Positions 34,644 to 44,173 of a stretch of 64,000 nucleotides of DNA are shown here, piece by piece (the first letter of the stretch is position 1; each line of letters starts with the position of its first letter). The DNA comes from Eutypella sp. D-1. Lineage: Eukaryota; Ascomycota; Sordariomycetes; Xylariales; Diatrypaceae. The notes under the pieces are model-generated. The model was not told the DNA's origin, searched no databases, and was given only the letters and a program-made list of their open reading frames with translations. Both the position numbers and the translations under genes were made by a program. Location of the stretch: contig JAJTTP010000011.1 of assembly GCA_023313575.1 (NCBI GenBank), positions 620,001 through 684,000 of the forward strand, given 5' to 3'.

Positions 34644-36388
34644 ATGCGTTGCTCACAGGCTCTTTTTCTCGTCGGCCCTTGGCTGGTTCAGAGCGCCGTT
34701 GGCGCGGCATTCTATCCTCAATTACCCAATCTAGCTGCTATACTGAGCAATTCAAGTATCCACTGGTCCCCGGAGACAGTTATATCATTCCCCAACACCA
34801 CGTCCTTTCACAACTCAACAGAGAGATGGGATATATATGCGCCCCCTTCATATCAGGCAGTACTGGCACCAGGAACAGAGAGGGACGTAGTGCAAGCAGT
34901 AAGGTTCCACCCCTCACTACATCATACTGAATGTAGCTTAACCGTCTGAAATACACACACTAACATGTGGTAGGTCAATCTTGCAAGACAGAACAATATC
35001 TCTTTCCTAGCCACAGGAGGCCGCCATGGGTATTCGACGACTCTGGGAGAGCTACAGGGCGGTCTCGCCATTGACCTTAGCAAGCTCAACTCTGTTGACG
35101 TTGACAAAGAGGCAGCGCAGCTTACCATTGGACCTGGTGTGAGATTTCGGGATATCTTTGGACCCGTCTATGAGGCGGGCTTCGAGATTCGTGAGTATCA
35201 GAATGCCTCCCGGTTACTTGTAGTCACGCACTGTATACTAAGCTCCATTCAGAGACCGGGACTTGCAGCTGTGTTGGTATGATGGGCGCAACTCTCGGTG
35301 GAGGGATCGGACGCTTACATGGCATACATGGGCTTATCATCGATGCTCTTGTATCGGTACGTCTCGTGACAGCCGACGGTCAGATCATCGAGGCCTCGGA
35401 GACTTCCAACCCAGATTTGTTCTGGGGTATCAGGGGAGCAGGTCAGAACTTCGGCATCGTGATATCGGCCACTTATGAGCTCCATCCTCTCTACAAGCGC
35501 GGTGTCTGGACAAGTGCCGACATTTTGTTCACCCCTGAGAAGAATAACTCTTACTTTGAAACGGTCGAAAAGATGCTGCCATTGCCACCCCAGCTTACAG
35601 TAGAGACTATCATGAACTACAACGGGACTCTTGGACAGGTGAGCCAATTGTATTCCAACCCTAGTAGCGAGACTGTGCTAACTTTACTCCTTAGCCACAA
35701 CTTATGCTGAGTGTTGTGTACGCAGGACCTCAAGACGAGGCTGTAGAGGCCATGGCCCCTATCCTTGATCTCGGTCCATCATATTCTCTGATCAAGGAGA
35801 TAACCTGGAATGAAGTCAGCACACAGACGACTTTTCTCCTCGATGGCCCGGTTTGTGTCGATAGCCAGATCTACGATATCTATGCTGTCAACTTGCGAAA
35901 CTTCTCTGTCCCCACCATGGCCAAAAGCTTCCAGAAGATGGCCGAGTTCTGGGAAGAGCATCCGGCTGGCCGCAATTCTGTCATCGTGCTCGAGACATGG
36001 CCCGTCCAGGCCGCGCTAGCCGTCCCTGATGACGCGACGGCTTACCCTTGGCGAGACGCAACCACCTATGTGTAAGTCTTTTCCTTATATGAGCGCAAAG
36101 GCCGGTACACTAACATTTTTATCAAGTATGATTCAAATGAGATGGGATAATGTCGGTGACCCAGTGCAAGGGCCAGCTGACGAGTTGGGACCGGAGATTC
36201 GCAGCGACATGGTTGCCACATCTGGATACGACGACCTGACAGTTTACGTCAATTACGCATACGGAGATGAGACGCTTGAGCAGATATACGGGAAAGAAAA
36301 GCTGCCTAAATTGGCTCAACTCAAGGCTCAGTATGATCCCAACAATGCCTTTGGCTTCTATCATGCCCTGCCAACGTCGTACCCGTAA
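34644..36388 (+). CDS. Secreted FAD-linked oxidase 3 (berberine-bridge-enzyme-like)
   Basis: Five exons (34644..34898, 34974..35190, 35253..35638, 35695..36071, 36127..36388) give 498 residues. A signal peptide covers about the first 20 residues (MRCSQALFLVGPWLV...). The flavin-binding histidine is in ATGGRHGYS, the cysteine in TGTCSCVGMMG, and LGGGIGRLHGIHG and FWGIRGAGQNFG follow. The C-terminal motif YVNYAYGDET and AQYDPNNAFGFY close the protein. Intron joins rebuild VVQAVNLARQN, EIQTGTCS, GQPQLMLS and TYVMIQM; all four sites match oxidase 2 in phase. N-glycosylation sequons (NSS, NTT, NST) near the N-terminus support secretion. Like oxidases 1 and 2 it keeps both residues for bicovalent flavin. 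It likely performs a late oxidation outside the cytosol; redundancy or division of labour among the three is unknown. Confidence 0.87.
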
Positions 36389-37591
36389 GGTGCGGATTTT
36401 GACTCTTCATGTTTCTATCCTCTTATCTAGGCTTAGAACCTTTTTTCCTTTTAGCAGTTGAGAGCCATAGATATACATAGAATATTCAATTTTGGAATTG
36501 GACCTACCGGTTGGCGTCTGCTCAGTGCTATCCATTGTAGAATTAATACAGCCTTATACTATAAGTAAATCTTTATTAAACATCACGCGTAACTGGAAAT
36601 GTCTTTCTAGTCGTTATTGTACTGTGTATTGTTGGACTCGGCCATCGCCACATCCTCAAGTCTCAACTTTTGGCTTTAGCTTTGCAAGAAAACTCAGATG
36701 CACCTACGAACACTTCATTGAAGAATATTAGAGTACGTAATGTTGATAATTGAGTAATCTACTAGTTTACATTTCAACCTATCGACCGCCGTTGGGGATC
36801 CTAACTAAGTCAGTGGGCCATGTTACATCTCTTACTATATGTGATAAAGGTAATATATGATAGGCTGCGTCAATCAACTCTAGTAGCATACGATTTCTTT
36901 GAGTGTTTATGGATGCCAAGGACCGCCTTGAATTAAACGGGCTGAGGCTACAACCGTTGATGCATCACATAGTTCAGATAGCATCGAGCCCCTTGCTTGT
37001 GCATATTCTTATGTAACTTCGCGTTCTGGGTACCGGGGTTAAAGGATCGACGCGGCTTCGGTCCTGTGCTGCAGCGAGACCGAACCGGTCGTCCGCGGAA
37101 TTAAAAGACATAAACCCGGGCGTAGACAACGCGGACTTTCAGCTATAGTAACACAGGGCTGCTTACCAGAATTATTTTCGCTACCACGTGGCGTATCGGT
37201 TGTCTCGCAAGCTGCTTCAGCTTACAGCGACCTTGTTGCCTAAGACGTCCTAAAATTATTGAACCAATGGATCGTGTACCATGAAGGATCGTCAGCTTAG
37301 AATACCAGCTGAGTAGGTACTACCCATGCCTAGGTACCCATGAGTTAAGAAGGCTGGGTAGGGTATCAGCTGCGCCGCCCTGTACTTTATCAGAAACGAC
37401 AGGTTATTCCATATAGCTAGAATATTATGCGTGCCACATATTATTCCATAGCATTCAAAAGGTAAATGTATACACCTTCATTTACTACAGATCCGTGCCT
37501 CTGGTATAGAGTATATATCACTGCACTTTCTGTAGCATTATTCAACCAACCAGTTAAGTGAATCAACACCAGTCGCTCGAGTCCGAATACA
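36389..37591. other. 1.2-kb region between oxidase 3 and the orphan gene
   Basis: This region contains the third ACTTCGCGTT core (37016-37025) and one CCTAGGTACC palindrome near 37330. Short frames here have no protein character. It should hold the orphan gene promoter. Confidence 0.5.
37512..37518 (+). promoter_or_regulatory. TATA-like box upstream of secreted orphan gene
   Basis: TATATAT lies 80 bp upstream of the ATG at 37592, with spacing similar to the boxes of oxidases 2 and 3. Identified by eye. Confidence 0.35.
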
Positions 37592-38320
37592 ATGCTCTTA
37601 AGAAATACCCTTGCTATGCTTCCCGTCATGACTGGAATCTATGCGAACGCTCAGTACCCCGATTTCCAAGTCATCGTTGAGAAGGGGACCCCAACATCAG
37701 ACGTCCAGGGAGTCGAGTTGGAGGCAGCAAAGAGGGTTCTCGCCTTCCTGAAAGGCAAGATCGGTGGCGATGAAATCCAGGCCTTGCTAGCGGATGATAT
37801 CGCTGCTGCCAATACGTATTGGCACCAACTACTCTCCAACTCAACTGGAGAGTGGATACCAGTTGAAGCCCAAGCGAAGGCACTCGTCGACCCTACGGTC
37901 CTTAATTCTCAGTCTTTCCAGCAGTGGATGGAAACGGCGGGTAACGGGTACCCCAACGACTTGATCGCGGGGCACCCCGAGATCTATTTCGAGGTGGAGC
38001 CTTCGAACGTGATACAGAGCTGGGGCGGCGGCCCGATCACGCAATTCTCGCACGATCCAGTTGACAAGCAGCCCTTTATGCCAGATCTTCCTGGTTGGAA
38101 TGTCACTGCACTGGTAGCACAGACCTTGCGAGACAACACGACTTTCAGCTACGCCGTCAGTGCTATCAAAGACGATGTAGATGGCTTCGGACTCTACTTC
38201 GCCGTTTACTTGCCGAGCAGCGCATCGCAGGAACGTGTTACTGGGCTTAGGAATTACTTGACGATCGAGTGTTCAAACTGGTTGAAATATGCTTACAAGC
38301 ATGCAACTCGTCAGCCTTAA
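37592..38320 (+). CDS. Secreted protein of unknown family, 242 residues
   Basis: This is a single-exon gene with an ATG at 37592. A signal peptide (MLLRNTLAMLPVMTGIYANA) is predicted with cleavage before or near Gln21. The mature part is acidic, with no transmembrane segment, and has WHQLLSNSTGEW, QQWMETAGNGYPNDL, PEIYFEVEPSNV, SWGGGPITQFSHDP and LYFAVYLPSS segments. Only one cysteine (IECSNW) is in the mature chain, so it is not a cysteine-rich effector type. Sequons NST, NVT and NTT fit glycosylation. I do not recognise the family. It is the last gene before ordinary housekeeping genes begin, shares the ACTTCGCGTT motif upstream and points the same way as oxidase 3. It may belong to the cluster, for example as a non-redox enzyme acting in the secretory pathway; this is speculation. 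Confidence 0.75.
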   Translation: MLLRNTLAMLPVMTGIYANAQYPDFQVIVEKGTPTSDVQGVELEAAKRVLAFLKGKIGGDEIQALLADDIAAANTYWHQLLSNSTGEWIPVEAQAKALVDPTVLNSQSFQQWMETAGNGYPNDLIAGHPEIYFEVEPSNVIQSWGGGPITQFSHDPVDKQPFMPDLPGWNVTALVAQTLRDNTTFSYAVSAIKDDVDGFGLYFAVYLPSSASQERVTGLRNYLTIECSNWLKYAYKHATRQP

Positions 38321-39182
38321 GAGCTCGGGAGGTGCTATGGTATGCTTGGGACCTTTTGTCTCCGAAGTTTGGAAGACATTACACAGTCAATGGATATTGT
38401 AGGTGGACCGGACATATAACTTTATTCAGTAAATAGTCAAGAAATGATAGATTGAAACTAAACTAGCGAGCAAGTAATCGCAGTCCGACTTGGGTCCGAT
38501 GTCCCAGCTTTCTTTTTCAGTATGTAATATGTTAGTGTGAGGTGTTAGCAGCGATCTGGCCCATAAGTACTGGCTGCAGCAGATAGGGTTTTTCTTTCAC
38601 TGGGGCCCTTCAGTCCTTTTTCATCTTGACAGTGATAGATTCTAATGACTACTCAGATTCTATCCATATTAGCTAGGTATCTAGTGACCCTTGCGCTCCT
38701 ATAACCCACTCCGTACAGCATTGCATAACAGATGTATCATACCATTACTTCAGAAACAACATTTGAGTCGACTCCTTCACTGTCTGTTTATGGTGACCCG
38801 TCGTGTCCTCAAGTGAGTGGGTAGCGCAAGAGTTGAGAGCAAGAATAGTACGGGGACAATCCCAGGAGGGATGTTGGGCTATCCAGGAGGAAGTAAAGGG
38901 CGACTGACGGACCGACTCGTCCTGATATCTAGCCTGCTGGGCGCCAGAAACTTGTAAATCGTCACCTCTTGCTGCATCGCCATCTCTGTTTTCCATGTCT
39001 TCTTACAAGGTTGGAGGTGGCATTGACCAGCGTAGGTCTCTCAAAATCACAACAATTCGGCAGTCCGGGAAATGTGTGTTACTCGATGTACGATAACGAT
39101 GACATCAATAATCCATGCTACAAGTTTGGCCACTTAGCCTGACCCGGTTCTCAGCGCCATATCAGGCTTTTCGTTCTGTCGC
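38321..39182. other. Region between convergent orphan and LEA-like genes
   Basis: This 0.86-kb stretch holds 3' flanks. An 83-codon minus-strand frame (38745-38996) shows no recognisable character. It marks the probable right boundary of the cluster. Confidence 0.45.
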
Positions 39183-40025
39183 TCAATTTCCTTTCCTCGT
39201 GGCATTTCCGTGACCGAGAGTATCATGGATAGTGCCGCCGACGGCCCCGGAATCGGTGAACTGCTTGCCAATAGCGCCCTCCTTAGAGAGCGGACCACCC
39301 ACCTTCTCGCCTACACCACCAACAGCACCCTCGGACTGAATCGCCATACTGTCAGCCTTCCTTCCACTCATTCTGGAGTTCAATTAGAGCCGCTTACCGT
39401 GAACTGGTGCCCGATGGTACCTTGGGAATCGAAGACCGAGGCGCGGGGCGTGGCTCTATCGTGGACCTCGTTGCCCTTGCCGAATGTGCCCTTGGGGCTG
39501 CCTGTCGAAGGGAAGTCGTTGTAGTTGTAGTTCCCCCCAGCGGCGTGCTTGTCAGGATACTCCTGCTTGGCGCCCGGCGAGTTACTACCGCGGCCCAGCG
39601 CCTTTTCGACTATGCCGGTGACGCCGCCGCCGCCACCGCTAGATACGTGTCGTTCCTCGCGCATGTCGTAGTCTTGATTTCCCGGTTTCATAGTCTCGAC
39701 GATGCCGCCGTGGCGGCCGTCGTGAGTCGTATCCTCCGGCGCCTCGAACCGCTTAGCATCGTTCGGCTTCAAGGCTTCCTTCAGCGTGTGCAGGACACTG
39801 CTGGTCTTGCCTTCGCTAGCGCGTTCTCGTTGCTTTGGGGTGCGTTAGTGACCGAAGGCCAGAAATCAATCATAAGAAAAGGTTCCAAGCGGGAGGAGTG
39901 TTACTCACGTAGCCGCTATGTGTGCCTTGAGCCTGGTCGTCTGTAAGGTCAACGTTGGGTCCGGCAGTAGATGAGCCGTACTTGAAAAGACGGCCTGCGT
40001 CTGCTCCTGTGCCACCTGTCGACAT
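39183..40025 (-). CDS. Glycine-rich hydrophilic LEA/stress-like protein, 234 residues
   Basis: Three exons (40025..39909, 39832..39398, 39335..39183) give 234 residues starting MSTGGTGADAG. The protein is very hydrophilic, rich in Gly, Lys, Asp and Thr, with no signal peptide, membrane segment or cysteine. A loosely repeated motif G-x-I-G-x-Q-F-T-x-x-G-A-V-G-G occurs near the C-terminus (GTIGHQFTSEGAVGG, GAIGKQFTDSGAVGG). A glycine run (SSGGGGGVTGIVEKALG) sits in the middle. This composition is that of hydrophilin or late-embryogenesis-abundant-like proteins induced by drying or conidiation; a specific function cannot be assigned. It is transcribed towards the metabolite cluster but looks like part of the conserved flanking genome. 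Confidence 0.72.
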
Positions 40026-41505
40026 TGTGAAGGGTATTGGTCTCGAGTGTGTCTAGGTATTGTGATATGGTACTGGCTATAGGGATTGTAACCGGTTGTT
40101 TCGTTGGGTAAACCTAGCCGTGCTTTGGAATTATTAAATGCTGATTCATAGGGGAGGAAAGATAAAGAATTCGATATTGAATTTGAAAGCGTTATAATGG
40201 GCGACTTTATTAAATCCAGTTGCATCGGGAGTCACGAAACACCATTGGTACGTCATGGTGATGTTGAGATCCCGGAAGGTACAAACCACCCTCCGATACA
40301 TCATGTCCAATCAGGAATGCCTATAGCGATGAATTAATACCGGATAGGGATCATATATCCACCCAGGTATCTAGCGATTTCCGCATGGAGACAAATACAA
40401 TCGCTAACGAAGCCTTATAGATCGGATTAGTCGACGATTTTACGAACACTACCAATAAACATGCTATGATACCCCTTAGTTTATCCCTTCTATCGATTAG
40501 GGGAAAAGAAAGGGTTTAGAGAGTTATATACATACTACCCATTATGTACCTAGGTACCTAGTATATGTAGCAACTAGGCACCCCCATTTCGGTAAGTTCC
40601 TTGGTAGCCAAGTAGACCGTCGGATCTATTAAACCGTTGAATACAACATATCTTGCCTGCCCGTGGAGTAAATAGTCGAAATATAGGAGCGCATAAATCC
40701 ACGCTAATAATACTAACAACTATTGACACTATCGTAATCACTACTTCCTCTCTCAGTCGGTGGTGTTTGAATCCGTACGTGGAAGGGGGGAGAAAGAGAG
40801 AAGAGAAAAACGACAGTAGCGGTAGCAATGGCGTGGCAAACGCTGTCGCAGCGATAGTTTAGCGGTAGCGATAGTCGAGTACATTTCTTACATACCTATA
40901 TGTACGTAGCCCAATCCTATATTATATTTTCGACGAGCGCTGCGCTGAACCGCTTAGGGCCCGTACATCTGGACCGCCATCACTCAATAAAAACCTTCAC
41001 CGGGTAATCGGGCGTTTAATAAGGCAATATGCCACCAGCCTCTCCACGGCTTTTACACGATAAATTGCTAGATGAATTTCGTTATTGCGTGATGGAAGGA
41101 TAACCCCCTAAAGAAGGGGGAGGGGGGGGGGGCGGACGAGGTGTGAAGAAGGCCGATCCCACGACATTTGGATGAGCATTCGTAGACGTGATATCTAGCT
41201 AGCCTTAAGATGGATCCTACTTAGACTATACAAATTACTCCGGTATTGGAATACAACGTGAGGCCGCACCCATGGTAACGTATCACTGTGCCGCGAAGCC
41301 CGGCGCGGGGGTGGCATTGTACGGTGTATGGTTTCTAGCTAGCGACAGTACCGTAGAAGATGAGCAGAGCGACAAAGATTTATATACCAGTAGTGAGGGA
41401 CATACTGAGTATGCAGGCAGGGCCACTGTTGTAAAGATCCCCCAGTAAGTAACTTCGACTAAGGCCTTCGCATTGCTAGGAAGCTTTCCCGCTGCAGATT
41501 AGAGC
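40026..41505. other. 1.5-kb intergenic region
   Basis: This stretch lies between the LEA-like gene start and the ORC6 stop. It contains GTACCTAGGTACCTAG palindromes near 40550 and a G-run of about ten near 41122. Frames at 40574-40862 lack protein character. No gene is recognised. Confidence 0.5.
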
Positions 41506-42702
41506 TTAAGCAGTAGCATCATTTTCCGAATCGTTCCCTTGCCGCGCCTCTGCCTCCTCAATGCGCCGCATCATCTCCTCCTTCCATACCCGGTACTCCT
41601 CGCGCTTCCTCTCGGTCATGGACCACCTGCTCTGCAACATGGTATCGGCCTTCTGTAGGTGAAATCTCCCGGTCATCTTCTCGTCCGTCTCCTCCTCTTG
41701 CTCTTCCATCTGAGCATCGTCCTCGGGCTCGTCGCGACCATCAGTGGTATTGGCCAGGTACTTAAGACTGTCGAACCAGTGGGCGTCGCGCCATCCGTTC
41801 TCGTACGCCTTTTTGACCGCCGCGTCGACGTCCTTAGGCCCGACGTCCGTCCAGCCGATCCACAGCTCGTCCTCGTCCATGTCCCTCGCGACCACCTCCG
41901 CCGGCGCCCTCTCTAGCACCTTGAGCAGGGGCTTTTGCATCCGCGAGAGCATCTTGGCATCGATCTTCTCGCCGGGTCGCTCGAGCGTCCACATCTGGGT
42001 CGAGACGAGCAGGTAGATGGCAGCGAGCACCGGCGCCAGATGATCCTTAACCCACTTGTCCTGGGTGGGCCTGCCTTGCGGCGCCGCGATGGTGTGCATA
42101 CCCGCCAGCACCGTCTTCCCGATGCGCTCCCCGCCAAGCTCCTTACACAGGAACTGTATGGTCGGGTGCACCCAGGGCGGCAGCGCGCTGGCCACGCCAC
42201 CGGCCTTTCTCTTGGCAGGAATGGCGGGCGGCTTTCCCGGCGTCTTGGTCGGTGTCCCGTTGTGCCTCGCAGCAGGGGACCTGAACTGCGCCAAAGACAT
42301 CTCCTTGCTGGGAGTTGCTCGCGACGGCGTGTGCTGGCTGCTACCGCCAAGGGCGGCGGTGTCTCGAGCCTTGGAGCTTGGCGTTCTTACCCGCCCCCCG
42401 GGCCTCGCTGCCGCATTGCTAGGCAAGATCTTGTCGAGATGGGTATACAATCTGTGGTAGACCCTCGGAGGTACAGGAGGCCGGGGCCGAATTGGGGGCA
42501 GGTCAAGCAAGGTCTTCAAGCGCTCGCATGCAATCTGACAGCATGCATAGGCTCTGGCGACCTCCTCTTCCTGCTTAAGGGTGCTCGCTCTGTGGCGCGA
42601 TTGGGCGAGTAAGGAAGACGCCAATTCGACCAGAGGGGGAGGCAGCTCTTCGGAATAAGTAGGCAAGAGAGAAAATAGATCTCTTTCTACGGCGCGACTC
42701 AT
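41506..42702 (-). CDS. ORC6: Origin recognition complex subunit 6
   Basis: A single-exon gene of 398 residues; the ATG at 42702 (MSRAVERDLFSLLPTYSEELPP) is the first methionine. The N-terminal helical domain (about 1-95) has ELASSLLAQSRHRASTLKQEEE and VARAYACCQIACERLK, typical of fungal ORC6 and related to the TFIIB-like fold. A basic, Ser/Thr-Pro-rich linker (about 110-190) contains SP/TP sites such as HTPSRATPSK and TPTKTPGK that resemble CDK targets. A second helical part (WVHPTIQFLCKELGG) and an acidic, coiled C-terminus (QMEEQEEETDEKM, RMEEAEA-like) follow. As part of ORC it helps mark replication origins and load the MCM helicase in the nucleus. Identity rests on the characteristic N-terminal pattern and length, not on a database search. 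Confidence 0.8.
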   Translation of the reverse strand: MSRAVERDLFSLLPTYSEELPPPLVELASSLLAQSRHRASTLKQEEEVARAYACCQIACERLKTLLDLPPIRPRPPVPPRVYHRLYTHLDKILPSNAAARPGGRVRTPSSKARDTAALGGSSQHTPSRATPSKEMSLAQFRSPAARHNGTPTKTPGKPPAIPAKRKAGGVASALPPWVHPTIQFLCKELGGERIGKTVLAGMHTIAAPQGRPTQDKWVKDHLAPVLAAIYLLVSTQMWTLERPGEKIDAKMLSRMQKPLLKVLERAPAEVVARDMDEDELWIGWTDVGPKDVDAAVKKAYENGWRDAHWFDSLKYLANTTDGRDEPEDDAQMEEQEEETDEKMTGRFHLQKADTMLQSRWSMTERKREEYRVWKEEMMRRIEEAEARQGNDSENDATA

Positions 42703-43212
42703 GGTGTTCTTCAAGTGTTTCTTATATCTAGAGGGTTGGGGCTGTCTTTGATAAATACGCGTCAAACGCGATTGGCGTAGTCGGTGAGCGAAGAAGTGCG
42801 AGGCAGACGCCAATCCACGTGATGTACGAAGTAGGATAGGGTTTCCTCGTTATGGTTGTTAGAGCCAAGGGTGCGCAGATGAAGTCTGAGGGAGCGTACG
42901 ATTGTGGGAAGTACCTAAGTACAGATCTTAAGTATTTCATACGTTGGGTAAGAACCACCGTTTCTGGTGGAGACCTAATATACCTACCTACCTTAGCGCG
43001 TCAGGGGGGGTTTTGAACATGATCTTGAATAATCCAAGACCGTCTTTAGCCAGGATTTTTATTATGGAGACGGTCTTAGAAATTGTTAGGCAATCTCCAT
43101 TTTTTAACATCCTATCCATGACAGTCACGGAGCTAAGACCATTTTTTATATAATGATGATGCTAATAAAAGACTATATTTAATTATAAGGGCATATTGGA
43201 TCCTAAAGATGG

Positions 43213-43409
43213 TCCCTGTAAGCCCTGTACTGGAAGCCCTATATTACCCACTAACTGTACTGAAAGCCCTGTACTGGAAGCCCTGTACTGCCTACTAACT
43301 GTACTGGAAGCCCTGTACTGGAAGCCTTGTATTGGGAGCCCTGTACTGGGAGCCCTGTACTAGAAGCCCACTAACTGTACTGGGAGCCCTGTACTGGGAG
43401 CCCTGTACA
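43213..43409. repeat. Minisatellite of CCCTGTACTGGAAG-type units
   Basis: About a dozen variants of a 14-bp unit CCCTGTACTGGAAG (also GGGAG, GAAAG) are interleaved with CCACTAACTGTACTG spacers, giving a higher-order pattern. It lies wholly inside the inverted-repeat element. Confidence 0.7.
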
Positions 43410-43504
43410 GCTTCGAATGCTCCTTCCTGCCTACCTATCTACCTATTTACCTGCTATTAAATATTGAAATAAGATCTAGATGACTAATTGTGACTTGTAC
43501 CGTA

Positions 43505-43590
43505 GCCCGTAGCTCAGCTGTATAGAACGTAAAATAATAACTGTAACCGTAACCGTAAACCTGTAGGTCCTGTATTCGAATCCCGTATGT
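43505..43590 (+). other. tRNA-like segment (A-box and B-box remnants)
   Basis: GCCCGTAGCTCAGCTG at 43505-43520 matches a tRNA 5' end with an A-box-like element, and TATTCGAATCC at 43573-43583 resembles a B box at tRNA-like spacing. The acceptor stem does not pair well, so this is a relic or SINE-like head rather than a working tRNA. Confidence 0.45.
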
Positions 43591-43850
43591 GATATGAGAT
43601 ATATATATGGTAAATATTATAGTAATAATAGTACATACAGGTGTGTATATATTCAGTAATTGAATAAAATAATAAAAAGCGGGGAAGACTGTTATTCTTT
43701 TGATTTTTTTTAGTATGGTACCGAAGATCATGTTGAAAATCCAAGATCATCTTTCGGATACAAGATTATTTAATAATTCTGATTGTGGGAAGACAATTTT
43801 CGATCTTAAGATAATACCCGTGATCATTACCACAACCCCCCCTGACGCGC

Positions 43851-44173
43851 TATGGTAGGTAGGTACCTAAGGTAGGTAGCCAGACTAGCAAGTATGTACA
43901 TAAAACAATTGCCTTGCTTGACACCCCTAGGCACCCTAAGCCCTGTATAAAGGTTGGAACTCCCCTAAGAACCCCGCTAGAGCACTGAATATTCCACTAT
44001 TACGTCAAATACCGAGCCATAATCCCAACCGATAGGTGCCTAGGTAAATACCCTTAGGGACCACTGACTGAATGTAGCTACTTCGTACTTACTGTGTTTT
44101 CCACAAAAATGCTCTTCGATGCTCAACCTTGCTGACCTGTTCTTGTCAGACTTGAACTCTCCTAACGCGCCGA
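43851..44173. other. Short intergenic region downstream of the tetraspanin
   Basis: This 0.32-kb stretch contains GGTAGGTAGGTACCTAAGG-type repeats at its left end. No gene is seen. Confidence 0.5.

Larger units (their letters stand above)
42996..43850. mobile_element. 855-bp terminal-inverted-repeat element with TA target duplication (MITE-like, Tc1/mariner-pogo type)
   Basis: Perfect 17-bp inverted repeats GCGCGTCAGGGGGGGTT (42996-43012) and its complement (43834-43850) bound 855 bp. The dinucleotide TA flanks both ends, the target preference of Tc1/mariner and pogo/Fot elements, and G-rich ends are common in fungal pogo families. There is no transposase frame, so the element is non-autonomous. 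It contains a minisatellite (43213-43409) and a tRNA-like segment (43505-43590). The interior near both ends also shares GATCTT/AAGATC-rich sequence. It lies between ORC6 and the tetraspanin gene. Confidence 0.75.

Noticed and set aside
43505..43590. A functional tRNA gene
   Set aside because: The acceptor stem does not pair and the arms are degraded; kept only as a tRNA-like relic.
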